The notes under the pieces were generated by a model. That model saw nothing but the letters and a program-made list of their open reading frames with translations. It was not told where the DNA came from and ran no database searches. The position numbers and the translations under genes are program-made. Shown piece by piece: positions 19,977 to 28,447 of a stretch of 64,000 nt of DNA (the first letter of the stretch is position 1; each line of letters starts with the position of its first letter). This DNA comes from Gordonia sediminis (GTDB taxonomy: Bacteria; Actinomycetota; Actinomycetes; Mycobacteriales; Mycobacteriaceae), in NCBI GenBank assembly GCA_004193205.1, contig RZUM01000005.1, positions 62,001 to 126,000 of the forward strand, given 5' to 3'.

Positions 19977-20681
19977 TCAGCTCCAGAACCCGCGGTCGTC
20001 CAGCATCACCACAGCCTGATTGCCGCCGCGGAGGAAGTGCGCCTCGGTCAGCGTCCGCGCCATACCCGATGCGCGAGATGCCAAAGCGTCCAGGATCTCT
20101 CGGTGATCACGGAGCGCGGACGCGATCCAGTCGGGATGGGATTCGTAGAATCCGGTCGGGATGGCACTGCTCAGAAGTTTGAGTTCGGCGATCAGCCGGC
20201 GCGACCCGGCCGCACGGTTGATGAGCCGATGGAACCGGAAGTTGAGTTCCTCCTGCGGTTCGGACGGATCGGCTTCCATACGCTCCGCGATGTCGGTGAG
20301 GTCGCGGAGATCGTCGTCGGACAACCGCGATGCTGCCCGTTCGGCGGCAAGCCCGGATATGACGCCGAGCATCCAGTAGTGGTCGCGGATGTCCTCACGT
20401 GACAACGCCGCGACGAAGGCCCCGCGACGCGGCACCGTCTGGATGATGCCCTCACCGTCGAGGGCGATCAGCGCTTCCCGGACCGGGAGTTTGCTGATGC
20501 CGAGACGCTCGGCGATGGCATCTTGATCAACTTTGGTCCCCGGCCTCATCTCCCCCGCGAAGATCTGCCGTCTGATCTCCTTTGCCGCCAGCTGCTTGAG
20601 CACCGAGGGCGCCGAGCCGGAATTGGACGCATCAACCGGGATGTCCGTAGCACGTGTCACGGCACGATCATACCCCGCCAA
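19977..20681 (-). CDS. GntR-family regulator, FCD subfamily
   Basis: A 234-residue protein with the GntR winged helix in residues 25-95 (IRRQIFAGEMRPGTKVDQDAIAERLG in pieces, SKLPVREALIALDGEG, VPRRGAFVA) and an all-helical FCD ligand domain afterwards (LNFRFHRLINRAAGSRRL with the metal-ligand histidine, DHREILDAL). FCD members respond to organic acids or acyl-type metabolites. It is divergent from the acyl-CoA dehydrogenase at 20781, and the shared gap contains matching inverted AT-rich sites, so it probably controls that gene and perhaps the whole 20-28 kb island. The start could also be the GTG at about 20660. Confidence 0.87.
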   Translation of the reverse strand: MAGYDRAVTRATDIPVDASNSGSAPSVLKQLAAKEIRRQIFAGEMRPGTKVDQDAIAERLGISKLPVREALIALDGEGIIQTVPRRGAFVAALSREDIRDHYWMLGVISGLAAERAASRLSDDDLRDLTDIAERMEADPSEPQEELNFRFHRLINRAAGSRRLIAELKLLSSAIPTGFYESHPDWIASALRDHREILDALASRASGMARTLTEAHFLRGGNQAVVMLDDRGFWS

Positions 20682-20700
20682 CCCGTTGGAGCATCATATT

Positions 20701-20773
20701 AATTATCAACTCAGAGTCCATATGTGTCGATTTCTCGCATAATACTTGTCCAGAGCGGAGATTTTTGATAATT
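20701..20773. promoter_or_regulatory. Widely spaced inverted repeat in the GntR/acyl-CoA dehydrogenase gap
   Basis: AATTATCAA (20701-20709) and TTGATAATT (20765-20773) are perfect 9-bp inverted copies 55 bases apart in the 99-base divergent gap. AT-rich half-sites placed at both ends fit two binding sites for the GntR protein, one per promoter, or DNA looping. Between them GCATAATACTTGTCCA (20737-20752) loosely resembles the 17-bp motif found at 40-58 kb. Confidence 0.5.
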
Positions 20774-20780
20774 TCTTCCC

Positions 20781-21965
20781 ATGGTTGCTCCGACTTACCA
20801 ACAGAACCCAACAGTCAGCGCAGAGGACTTCGCGGCGATCCGCAGCGTCGTCTCCGACTTCATCCGCACCAAGGTGGTGCCCCGCGAGATGGAGATCATG
20901 GAGTCCAACGCCATCCCCGATGACCTCCGCGCGCAAGCCGCTGAGATGGGGTTGTTCGGCTACGCGATCCCGCAGGAGTGGGGCGGACTCGGCCTGGACC
21001 TGACCCAGGACGTCGAACTGGCCATGGAGTTCGGCTACACGTCGCTTGCGCTCCGGTCGATGTTCGGCACCAACAACGGCATTGCCGGGCAGGTGCTGGT
21101 CAACTTCGGCACCGACGAACAGAAAAAGCAGTGGCTCGAACGCATCGCCTCCGGCGATGTGGTGGCATCGTTCGCGCTGACCGAACCCGGCGCGGGCTCC
21201 AACCCGGCCGGTCTGCGGACAAAGGCAACACGCGACGGTGACGACTGGGTAATCAACGGGCAGAAGCGATTCATCACCAACGCCCCCATCGCCGACCTGT
21301 TCGTGGTCTTCGCCCGCACCCGCCCGGCCGACGCCGCAGGCACCGGAATCGCGGTGTTCCTCGTGCCCGCCGACACGCCTGGCCTGGAGGTCGGCGTCAA
21401 GGACAAGAAGATGGGCCAGGAAGGAGCATGGACCGCCGACGTCAATTTCACCGACGTCCGTGTCCCGTCCTCGGCTCTGGTCGGCGGCGACGAAGATGCC
21501 GGCTACCGCGCCGCGATGACGTCGCTGGCCCGCGGTCGTGTCCACATCGCCGCTCTCGCCGTCGGTACCGCGCAGCGCGCACTGGACGAATCCGTGGAGT
21601 ACGCGGCCACCGCCACGCAGGGCGGCACACCCATCGGCGACTTCCAGCTGGTGCAGGCGATGATCGCCGACCAACAGACCGGCGTGATGGCCGGACGAGC
21701 CCTGGTCCGAGACGCCGCCCGCAAGTATGTGAGCGGTGAGGACCGCCGCATCGCCCCGTCGGCAGCCAAACTCTTCTGCACCGAGATGGTCGGCCAGGTC
21801 GCCGACCTCGCTGTCCAGATCCACGGCGGCAGTGGCTACATGCGCGAGGTCGCCGTCGAACGCATCTTCCGCGACGTCCGGCTGCTCCGCCTCTACGAGG
21901 GAACGAGCGAGATCCAGCGCCTGATCATCGGCGGCGGGCTGGTCCGCGCGGCCAAGAACAAGTAA
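20781..21965 (+). CDS. Acyl-CoA dehydrogenase
   Basis: A 394-residue flavoenzyme of normal length. Key features are the FAD/substrate loop FALTEPGAGSNPAG, the second signature QIHGGSGYMREVAVERIFRD (in part) and the catalytic-base region RLYEGTSEIQRLIIGG, whose glutamate abstracts the alpha proton. It oxidises an acyl-CoA to the 2-enoyl-CoA in the cytosol, giving electrons to ETF. There is no Shine-Dalgarno near the ATG (closest GGAG is about 20 bases away), so leaderless translation is possible. It opens the 20-28 kb island together with the FabG-like SDR and thiolase downstream; hydratase function is not encoded in between. Confidence 0.92.
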   Translation: MVAPTYQQNPTVSAEDFAAIRSVVSDFIRTKVVPREMEIMESNAIPDDLRAQAAEMGLFGYAIPQEWGGLGLDLTQDVELAMEFGYTSLALRSMFGTNNGIAGQVLVNFGTDEQKKQWLERIASGDVVASFALTEPGAGSNPAGLRTKATRDGDDWVINGQKRFITNAPIADLFVVFARTRPADAAGTGIAVFLVPADTPGLEVGVKDKKMGQEGAWTADVNFTDVRVPSSALVGGDEDAGYRAAMTSLARGRVHIAALAVGTAQRALDESVEYAATATQGGTPIGDFQLVQAMIADQQTGVMAGRALVRDAARKYVSGEDRRIAPSAAKLFCTEMVGQVADLAVQIHGGSGYMREVAVERIFRDVRLLRLYEGTSEIQRLIIGGGLVRAAKNK

Positions 21966-21981
21966 TTCATCAACGTGCGCA

Positions 21982-22218
21982 GGTGATCTCGATACGGCGC
22001 CTCGCTCCGCTCGGAGCCTACTCGATCAGCGGAAAGGACCCCAACCGCTGGTCGAGTAGCGACGCGCGAGCGTAGCGAGCCCGCCGCGTATCGAGACCAC
22101 CCCCACGCCCACCCGCTGGTCGAGTAGCCGCGAACAACGTGAGCGGCGTATCGAGACCACTCCACCCCACCCGCTGGTCGAGTAGCCGCGAACGAAGTGA
22201 GTGGCGTATCGAGACCAC
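21982..22218. repeat. Four copies of a palindromic intergenic repeat (units A-D)
   Basis: Four units of about 47-55 bp: A 21982-22032 (inverted), B 22046-22100, C 22114-22160, D 22172-22218. The forward unit starts CGCTGGTCGAGTAG, has a variable 16-25-base middle (often GCGAACGAAGTGAG or GCGAGCGTAGCGAG), and ends GGCGTATCGAGACCAC. Its two ends are imperfect reverse complements, so each unit can fold on itself and A can pair with B. The array lies between the acyl-CoA dehydrogenase and the FabG-like gene and forms the whole gap. Further copies are at 38549 and 56062-56233. They resemble REP elements in habit; no transposase is present. Confidence 0.85.
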
Positions 22219-22246
22219 GCCACCCGCCCCCGAAAGGACACACCCC

Positions 22247-22993
22247 ATGACCGAACCACTGCTCAAAGACAAGACCGCCGTGATCACCGGCGCCGCGCAG
22301 GGAATCGGCTTTGCGATCGCGCAGCTGTTCATCGACGAGGGCGCTCGCGTGATCGTCGCCGACATCGACGCCACCACAGCCGAATCAGCCGCCGACAAGC
22401 TCGGCGGGAGCGCCATCGCCATCGGCGTCCGTTGTGATGTCACCAAGGGCGACGACGTCGACGCCGTCCTCGCCGCGGCGGCCGAATCATTCGGTCCGGT
22501 CGACGTCATGGTCAACAACGCCGGCATTACCCGCGATGCGACGATGCGCACCATGACCGAAGAGCAGTTCGACCAGGTCATCAACGTGCACCTCAAGGGC
22601 ACCTGGAACGGCACCCGCAAGGCGGCAGCGATCATGCGAGAACGTAAGTCCGGCACCATCGTCAACCTGTCCTCGCTGTCCGGCAAGGTCGGCATGGTCG
22701 GGCAGACCAACTACTCCGCGGCCAAGGCCGGCATCGTCGGCCTCACCAAGGCCGCAGCGAAAGAGGTCGCTCATCATGGCGTCCGGGTCAATGCGATCCA
22801 GCCCGGCCTGATCCGCACTGCCATGACCGAGGCGATGCCGCAGAAGGCGTGGGACCAGAAGATGTCCGAGATCCCGATGCACCGAGCGGGCGAGGTAACC
22901 GAGATCGCCTCGGTCGCACTCTTCCTCGCGTCCGATCTGTCGTCCTACATGACCGGAACCGTCCTGGAGGTCACCGGCGGACGCTTCATGTGA
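22247..22993 (+). CDS. 3-oxoacyl-ACP reductase-like SDR (FabG type)
   Basis: The ATG at 22247 follows GAAAGGA; 248 residues. It is a classical SDR: cofactor loop [21 protein letters not shown], catalytic serine in [10 protein letters not shown] and the active YSAAK pair near residue 155, ending with [13 protein letters not shown]. In this context it most likely acts as a 3-hydroxyacyl-CoA dehydrogenase in the degradation pathway, between the acyl-CoA dehydrogenase and the thiolase, rather than in fatty-acid synthesis. The thiolase begins 25 bases downstream, so they are co-transcribed. Confidence 0.87.
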   Translation: MTEPLLKDKTAVITGAAQGIGFAIAQLFIDEGARVIVADIDATTAESAADKLGGSAIAIGVRCDVTKGDDVDAVLAAAAESFGPVDVMVNNAGITRDATMRTMTEEQFDQVINVHLKGTWNGTRKAAAIMRERKSGTIVNLSSLSGKVGMVGQTNYSAAKAGIVGLTKAAAKEVAHHGVRVNAIQPGLIRTAMTEAMPQKAWDQKMSEIPMHRAGEVTEIASVALFLASDLSSYMTGTVLEVTGGRFM

Positions 22994-23018
22994 GACCCGC
23001 GAGAACCAGAGGAGAACC

Positions 23019-24251
23019 ATGACCAGCACACGTAAATCCATTCGCCGCGCCGCCATCGTCGCACCCACCCGCACACCCGTCGGCACCTTCGGCGGCTCCC
23101 TCCGCGACGTCACCGTCGAGGACCTCGGCGCCACCGTCGTCAAAGCCGTCGTCGCCCGTTCCGGCATCGATCCCGAACGCATCGACGACGTCGTCTTCGC
23201 CCAGTCGTATGCGAACTCCGAAACCCCCTGCGTCGGACGCTGGGTCGCCTTGCATTCCGGCCTCCCGATCAGCGTGCCCGGCATGCAACTCGACCGTCGC
23301 TGCGGCGGCGGACTCCAGGCGCTTGCGACCGCGGCGATGATGGTGCAATCCGGCGCCGCCGACGCGGTGTTCGCCGGTGGGGTCGAGTCGATGAGCCGCA
23401 TCGAGTACTACTCGACCACCAACCGGTGGGGAGCCCGCGCCGGCAACGTCACCCTCTACGACCGCCTCGACCGCGGACGCGAACGCTCCCAACCGGTCTG
23501 GCGGTTCGGGGAGATCTCCGGAATGATCGAAACCGCCGAGAACCTCGCCACCGACTACGGCATCACCCGCGAAGCCGCCGACGCCTACGCGGCACGCAGT
23601 CACCACCGCGCGGCCGCCGCCTGGGAGGCCGGCCGATTCGCCGACGAGGTCGTCGACGTGACAGTGCCGCAACGCAAGGGAGACCCCGTCATCGTCTCCC
23701 GCGACGAGGGTGTGCGACCCGACTCCACCGCCGAGTCGCTCGCCCGTCTGCGCACCCTGACGCCCAACGGCACCGTGACCGCCGGCAACGCCAGCCAGCA
23801 GAACGACGCCGCCGCCGGTTGCCTCGTCGTCGCCGAGGACGCACTCGACGACCTCGGTCTGGAACCGATCGGCTATCTGACCGACTGGGCGGCCGCCGGC
23901 TGCGACCCGGCCCGCATGGGAATCGGTCCAGTCCCCGCCGTCGAGAAGCTCGCCGCTCGAGCCGGACTGGACTCTCCCGCGGCGCTCCTCGACTCACTCG
24001 ACCTGGTGGAGCTCAACGAGGCCTTCGCCGTTCAGGTCCTCGCGGTCCTCGAGGGCTGGAAATGGCACGACCACGACCGCCTCAACGTCAACGGTTCCGG
24101 CATCTCACTCGGCCATCCCATCGGGGCCACCGGACTGCGGATGACCACAACCCTGATGCACGAACTCCGCCGACGTGGAGGCGGCACGGGACTGCTCACC
24201 ATGTGCATCGGCGGCGGACAGGGACTGGCCGCCCTCGTCGAGAGCGCGTGA
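23019..24251 (+). CDS. Acetyl-CoA acyltransferase (thiolase)
   Basis: GAGGAG precedes the ATG at 23019; 410 residues. The acyl-accepting cysteine is in LDRRCGGGLQAL near residue 93, the conserved asparagine/glutamate segment is LNEAFAVQVL, the histidine lies in SGISLGHPIGATG and the second cysteine in TMCIGGGQGLA. These are complete thiolase II-type active-site motifs. The enzyme splits 3-oxoacyl-CoA with CoA in the last step of beta-oxidation. The N-terminal RxPVGxFGG run and the LDSLDLVELNEAF region are conserved. It follows the FabG-like gene closely and precedes a WhiB gene by only seven bases. Confidence 0.92.
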   Translation: MTSTRKSIRRAAIVAPTRTPVGTFGGSLRDVTVEDLGATVVKAVVARSGIDPERIDDVVFAQSYANSETPCVGRWVALHSGLPISVPGMQLDRRCGGGLQALATAAMMVQSGAADAVFAGGVESMSRIEYYSTTNRWGARAGNVTLYDRLDRGRERSQPVWRFGEISGMIETAENLATDYGITREAADAYAARSHHRAAAAWEAGRFADEVVDVTVPQRKGDPVIVSRDEGVRPDSTAESLARLRTLTPNGTVTAGNASQQNDAAAGCLVVAEDALDDLGLEPIGYLTDWAAAGCDPARMGIGPVPAVEKLAARAGLDSPAALLDSLDLVELNEAFAVQVLAVLEGWKWHDHDRLNVNGSGISLGHPIGATGLRMTTTLMHELRRRGGGTGLLTMCIGGGQGLAALVESA

Positions 24252-24258
24252 CTCCACG

Positions 24259-24606
24259 ATGACCTCCGACAGAATCACCCGAATCGTCGACGCGGCCGAG
24301 TCGGGTGATTCTGTGCGTGCGCGGCGCGACGAGCCCCATTGGCGCGAGGATGCAGGCTGCCGCGGCACAGATCCCGCGGTGTTCTTTCCATCGAGTGAAC
24401 TCAGCGCCGCCGACAGGGCCCGCCATGAGCGAACCGCCAAGCTGATCTGTGGGAACTGTCCGGTAAGGCGTCAATGTCACGACTTCGCTGCGATCGGGCC
24501 AGAGCCGTACGGCATATGGGGTGGGATGACACCGACGGAACGCAAGCGTCGACATCGGCGCGCGCAGATGTACCGCAGAGTGCGGCCTTCCGAACACGGC
24601 CGGTGA
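24259..24606 (+). CDS. WhiB-family iron-sulfur transcription factor
   Basis: A 115-residue protein from the ATG at 24259. The four cluster-binding cysteines are C34 (DAGCRG), C64 and C67 (LICGNCPVRRQC) and C73, followed by the GIWGG turn (residues 85-89) and a basic TERKRRHRRAQMYRR tail that contacts DNA. This is a full Wbl protein with a [4Fe-4S] cluster, restricted to actinobacteria. It begins seven bases after the thiolase stop. A Wbl gene inside a beta-oxidation island is unusual; it may sense redox load or NO and tune the island, but that is inference. Confidence 0.93.
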   Translation: MTSDRITRIVDAAESGDSVRARRDEPHWREDAGCRGTDPAVFFPSSELSAADRARHERTAKLICGNCPVRRQCHDFAAIGPEPYGIWGGMTPTERKRRHRRAQMYRRVRPSEHGR

Positions 24607-24753
24607 CTCGGTAGCCCGCCGGAGGAGCCGTGGCGGCGCTCGGCGGCCACACAAGGACGGACAGCCCCGGGTCGAGAATGACGCGTTGTCGCATTGCGGG
24701 GTGCTCCCAGCGCCTGGCAATGCCGATGGTCCGCTGCACACAATCGTCCTGTG

Positions 24754-26256
24754 GTGCGAACGCAGCGAATTGGCCAAGACTCGACGACATCAGCGATCAC
24801 GGGCATCGACATTGGGCACGCAGAGGACGTGTTCGTCGGTGGTGCCTGGTGGCGGGCTTCGGGGGCGATCCACACCGTCGTCTCACCGGCAACCGAGCAG
24901 CCGATCGCCGAGACCCGGCATCCGTCGATCGCCGATACCTTGGCAGCGGTCGAGGCCGCCGACAATGCCCGCGACGTTTGGGCCGCCGCCCCCGTTTCCG
25001 AACGTGTTGCCGCGTGTGCGCGCTGGCTGGATGCAGTCGATGCGCGTGCCGCCGACCTGGATCTGCTGTGGGCGGTTGAAGCCGGCATCCCCGTGCGACA
25101 TGGGCGGGCGCTCTATCGCTTCGCAGCCGTGCCCGCGTGGCGATCCGCCCTGGCCGGGGCCGAGAAGATCCTCGCCGATCAGCGTCGCTCTTCGGAGCTG
25201 GGCGCGGTGTTCCTCCGTCGTGAATCGGTCGGCGTCGTGGTGGCGATCCTGCCGTACAACGGTCCTGTGGTCACCGTGGCGTCCAAGGTGATTCCCGCGT
25301 TGTTGGCCGGATGCCCGGTGGTGATCAAGGCGGCTCCGGAGTCGCAGTTGACGATGACGATCGTGGCAGAATGCGCACGGCTGGCCGGCTTTCCGCCAGG
25401 CGTCGTCAGCGTGGTGTGCGGCGGTGTCGACGTCGGCCAGACGCTGACCCGCGACCCGCGCGTCGACATGGTGTCGTTGACCGGCGGACACGTGGCCGCA
25501 CAAGACGTTCTGGCGGCAACCCGCGAACGCTATGCGCGGGTACAGCTCGAACTGGGCGGCAAATCACCCGCCATCATCCTCGATGATGCGCCCCTGGACA
25601 CGGCCATGCGCTCCCTGCTCCCCGGCGCCACCAACGCGGCTGGGCAGGTTTGCGCGCTGCTGTCCCGAGTCCTGGTCTCGCGCCACCGACATGACGAAGT
25701 CATCGAACGTCTCCGCGTCGGATTCGAACGACTGCGGATCGGCGACCCACTCGACCCGGCAACGCACATCGGACCGCTGGTCAACTCCGCGGCGGTGCGT
25801 CGCACCGAAGGCGTCGTCGCCCAGGCACTCGCCGACGGCGCCGAACTCATCACCGGTGGAACGCGGCCCGAGGGCCTGGACGTCGGACACTACTACCGGC
25901 CGACCTTGTTCACCGGAATACCTGAAGATGCCCAGTTGATCCGCCGTGAGGTGTTCGGTCCGGTGACCGCCGTCCAGGTCTACGACGATGTCGAGGACGC
26001 CGTGCGGCTTGCGAATGCCACCGAATTCGGGCTGTCGGGCGCCGTCTTCACCGCCAACACCGACACCGGCATCGAAATCGCGACACAGATCCGCGCCGGG
26101 TCCGTTGCGGTGAACGCCTTCGGGCCGACGATGAGCGCGCCCTTCGGCGGCGTCAAGGCCTCCGGCTGGGGACGTGAGGCAGGCCCCGAAGGCATCCTCG
26201 GATTCACCGAACTCAAGCAGATCCTGATCGGCCAAACCCCGATCGGCACCGCATGA
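24754..26256 (+). CDS. NAD(P)-dependent aldehyde dehydrogenase
   Basis: About 500 residues. Motifs: VAILPYNGPVV, VVIKAAPES (cofactor lysine), glutamate in QLELGGKSPA, catalytic cysteine in NAAGQVCALLSR, and EVFGPVTAVQVY. It oxidises an aldehyde to the acid. The start is uncertain: GTG codons at 24751 and 24754 and a TTG at 24694 are in frame, none with a strong ribosome site; the first conserved part is VFVGGAWW. The position after WhiB with a 145-base gap suggests its own promoter. It is coupled by an ATGA overlap to the next hydrolase gene. Confidence 0.88.
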   Translation: MRTQRIGQDSTTSAITGIDIGHAEDVFVGGAWWRASGAIHTVVSPATEQPIAETRHPSIADTLAAVEAADNARDVWAAAPVSERVAACARWLDAVDARAADLDLLWAVEAGIPVRHGRALYRFAAVPAWRSALAGAEKILADQRRSSELGAVFLRRESVGVVVAILPYNGPVVTVASKVIPALLAGCPVVIKAAPESQLTMTIVAECARLAGFPPGVVSVVCGGVDVGQTLTRDPRVDMVSLTGGHVAAQDVLAATRERYARVQLELGGKSPAIILDDAPLDTAMRSLLPGATNAAGQVCALLSRVLVSRHRHDEVIERLRVGFERLRIGDPLDPATHIGPLVNSAAVRRTEGVVAQALADGAELITGGTRPEGLDVGHYYRPTLFTGIPEDAQLIRREVFGPVTAVQVYDDVEDAVRLANATEFGLSGAVFTANTDTGIEIATQIRAGSVAVNAFGPTMSAPFGGVKASGWGREAGPEGILGFTELKQILIGQTPIGTA

Positions 26257-27113
26257 CGGCGGTGATGTCGGCGATCTCCGCAGCCACCCACGTCGCGGTG
26301 CAACTCACTTCGACACTCTATGCGCCGGTTATGGGCACACGCATGGGATATCACCGCGTCATGGGGAGCGGCCCCGGGCTGGTCCTGCTGAACGGATTCG
26401 GCGCCAGTGGCGCGGTGTGGCCGACGGCGTTGGGCGAGTTGGCAAGCCGCTATACCGTCGCCGCGGTGGATGCTCGCGGGACCGGCGGCTCGCGACATCT
26501 GACATCGGCGTTCACCATCGAGGATCTTGCGGACGATGTGTGGGCCGCAATGCTGGGTGCAGGCATCAAGGGGGCCACCGTCGTCGGCTGGTCGATGGGC
26601 GGAATGGTCGCGCAAGAGCTCGCCATCCGTCACCCGGATGCGGTCGGCCGACTGATTCTGATCAACACCGTCGCGCCGATCCCGGCGATGCAGATCCCCT
26701 TCTTCCGTACGTCGTGGACGTTGTGGCGCATTGCATTACGAAAATCGACCGATGGCTGGCGCCGCGCAGTGTGGTCACTCGGCGGGCCAGGCGCACAACA
26801 TGAGTCGCCCCGCGAATTGCGTGAACTGACAGCACAGTTGCGGACCAGCGGCATCGCCTGGTGGACGCCGCTCCTGCAGTCGGCGGCGTCGACATCGTGG
26901 CGGCGTCCGGAACGACTTCGCGACATCATCGCACCTACGACGATTCTGCACGGGCGCGACGATCCGATCGTGCCGGTCCGCGACGCACGCAGTCTGGCCG
27001 ATCTGATTCCCGGCGCAGAGGTCCAGATACTGGACCACGTAGGGCATCTCCTGCCCTACGAAGCGACTGGCCAACTGCTCGACGCCATCAACCGAATCCA
27101 GGAGGCACCATGA
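26253..27113 (+). CDS. Alpha/beta-hydrolase
   Basis: A 286-residue protein whose ATG overlaps the aldehyde dehydrogenase stop. Features of the fold are GLVLLNGFGASG (oxyanion strand), AVDARGTGGSR, the nucleophile elbow VVGWSMGGMVAQELA and the late acid/histidine pair in LHGRDDPIVP and DHVGHLLPYE. No signal peptide. Probably a lactone, ester or CoA-thioester hydrolase acting within the island, between an aldehyde dehydrogenase and a racemase with which it is translationally coupled (ATGA at 27110). Its exact substrate cannot be inferred. The 25-residue N-terminal extension before TRMGYHRVMG is not conserved in the fold, so the ATG at 26340-26345 is an alternative start. Confidence 0.85.
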   Translation: MTAVMSAISAATHVAVQLTSTLYAPVMGTRMGYHRVMGSGPGLVLLNGFGASGAVWPTALGELASRYTVAAVDARGTGGSRHLTSAFTIEDLADDVWAAMLGAGIKGATVVGWSMGGMVAQELAIRHPDAVGRLILINTVAPIPAMQIPFFRTSWTLWRIALRKSTDGWRRAVWSLGGPGAQHESPRELRELTAQLRTSGIAWWTPLLQSAASTSWRRPERLRDIIAPTTILHGRDDPIVPVRDARSLADLIPGAEVQILDHVGHLLPYEATGQLLDAINRIQEAP

Positions 27114-28276
27114 CCGGCGGACCTTTGACAGGAGTGAAGATCATCGAGTTCGCGGCGCTCGGCCCGGGACCATGGTGCGCGATGATGCTCAGCGATCTGG
27201 GTGCCGAGGTGCTCCGTATCGACCGGCCGAGCGCTGTCGGCGCGCTGCGCACCGATCTCGGCGCGGCGAATGGACGGCAACCTGCCTTCGTCAATGATCG
27301 GGGCCGACGGTCGGTGGCCATCGACCTCAAGCATCCAGACGGCGTCGCGACTGTGATGCGGCTGATCGAGCGGGCCGACGTGGCAATCGAGGGTAATCGT
27401 CCAGGCGTCATGGAGCGTCTGGGCCTCGGACCCGACGTATGTCGGGTGCGCAATCCTCGGCTGGTGTACGGTCGCGCGACCGGCTGGGGGCAGGAGGGCC
27501 CGCTGGGTCAGACTGCGGGCCACGACCTCAACTACCTTGCCATGACCGGACTGCTGGCCACCATGGGGCCAACGGGAGGCGCACCGTCGATTCCCTTGAA
27601 TCTGTTGGGCGACTATGCCGGTGGCGGTCTGCTGCTGGCGATGGGTGTGGTGTCTGCGCTGCTCGAAACGCAGCGCAGTGGTTGTGGGCAGGTCGTGGAT
27701 GCGGCGATGGTCGACGGGATCGGCTTGATCGGCAGCGTCTTCTACGGGCAACGGCAGGCCGGCATGCTCAGCCTGGATCGCGGTACCAACGCACTCGACG
27801 GCGGTGCACCGTTCTACCACGTGTACGAGACGTCCGACGGCGGGTGGATGGCGGTGGCGGCGATCGAGGCCAAGTTCTTTGCCAACCTGCTGTCCGTTCT
27901 GGAAGTCCCCGCGGAGATCACTGAGCAGCAGTGGGACCGGGACCGCTGGCCATCACTGCGTGAGGAGTTCGCCGCAGTCTTCGCCCGGCGGACGCGAGCG
28001 CAATGGGAAGAATCGTTTGACGGTATCGAGGCATGTGTCACGCCGGTGCTCGACCTGGACGAGGCGATCAAGGCCGAGCATGCCATGGCCCGTGAGGCTT
28101 TCGTGCCAGTCGACGGTGTGCAGCAACCGGCACCGGCGCCGCGCTTCAGTCGGACACCGGGACGGGTTCAAGGTCCCGCCGTTCCCGCCGGCGCGAACAC
28201 TGATGCAGCGCTGGCAGATTGGGGGATCGACCTGGACGATCTCACTTCACTGCGGGATAGCGGCGCGATCGTCTAG
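27110..28276 (+). CDS. Alpha-methylacyl-CoA racemase-type CoA-transferase family III protein
   Basis: A 388-residue member of the CaiB/BaiF fold. GPWCAMMLSDLGAEVLRIDRP is the usual N-terminus, and the residues that mark racemases are present: the histidine in AGHDLNYLAMTG and the aspartate in LLGDYAGGG, the pair used by mycobacterial MCR for proton exchange. It should invert the 2-methyl stereocentre of branched acyl-CoAs so that acyl-CoA dehydrogenase can act. This points to methyl-branched substrates such as isoprenoids, pristanoyl-type acids or sterol side chains for the island. A GGAGG lies 8 bases before the ATG. A paralogue is at 51149-52285. Confidence 0.9.
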   Translation: MTGGPLTGVKIIEFAALGPGPWCAMMLSDLGAEVLRIDRPSAVGALRTDLGAANGRQPAFVNDRGRRSVAIDLKHPDGVATVMRLIERADVAIEGNRPGVMERLGLGPDVCRVRNPRLVYGRATGWGQEGPLGQTAGHDLNYLAMTGLLATMGPTGGAPSIPLNLLGDYAGGGLLLAMGVVSALLETQRSGCGQVVDAAMVDGIGLIGSVFYGQRQAGMLSLDRGTNALDGGAPFYHVYETSDGGWMAVAAIEAKFFANLLSVLEVPAEITEQQWDRDRWPSLREEFAAVFARRTRAQWEESFDGIEACVTPVLDLDEAIKAEHAMAREAFVPVDGVQQPAPAPRFSRTPGRVQGPAVPAGANTDAALADWGIDLDDLTSLRDSGAIV

Positions 28277-28318
28277 CCAGGAGCGAGCGAGCGTCCCCAA
28301 CCGATCCCTGAGGAGCCC

Positions 28319-28352
28319 GCGAGGAACGCCCTTCGATGCGCTCGTTCCTCGC
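28319..28352. terminator. Hairpin between convergent genes
   Basis: GCGAGGAACG (28319-28328) and CGTTCCTCGC (28343-28352) form a perfect 10-bp stem with a 14-base loop in the 171-base gap between the racemase (+) and a hydrolase (-). There is no T-run. A second, smaller hairpin (GGTGGAC 28420-28426 with GTCCACC 28435-28441) lies closer to the minus-strand gene. Both fit transcript ends from the two sides. Confidence 0.5.
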
Positions 28353-28447
28353 TCACTCAGGACCCGCGAGCGTCACGAAGCGTCACACCAGTTTAATCAT
28401 CGGATCAGAGAGCAGTGGGGGTGGACTTTTCGGTGTCCACCGGCCGT

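Noticed and set aside
24607-24753. Small gene between WhiB and aldehyde dehydrogenase
   Set aside because: Frames here lack a ribosome site and conserved residues; the TTG start at 24694 only extends the aldehyde dehydrogenase by residues with no family similarity.
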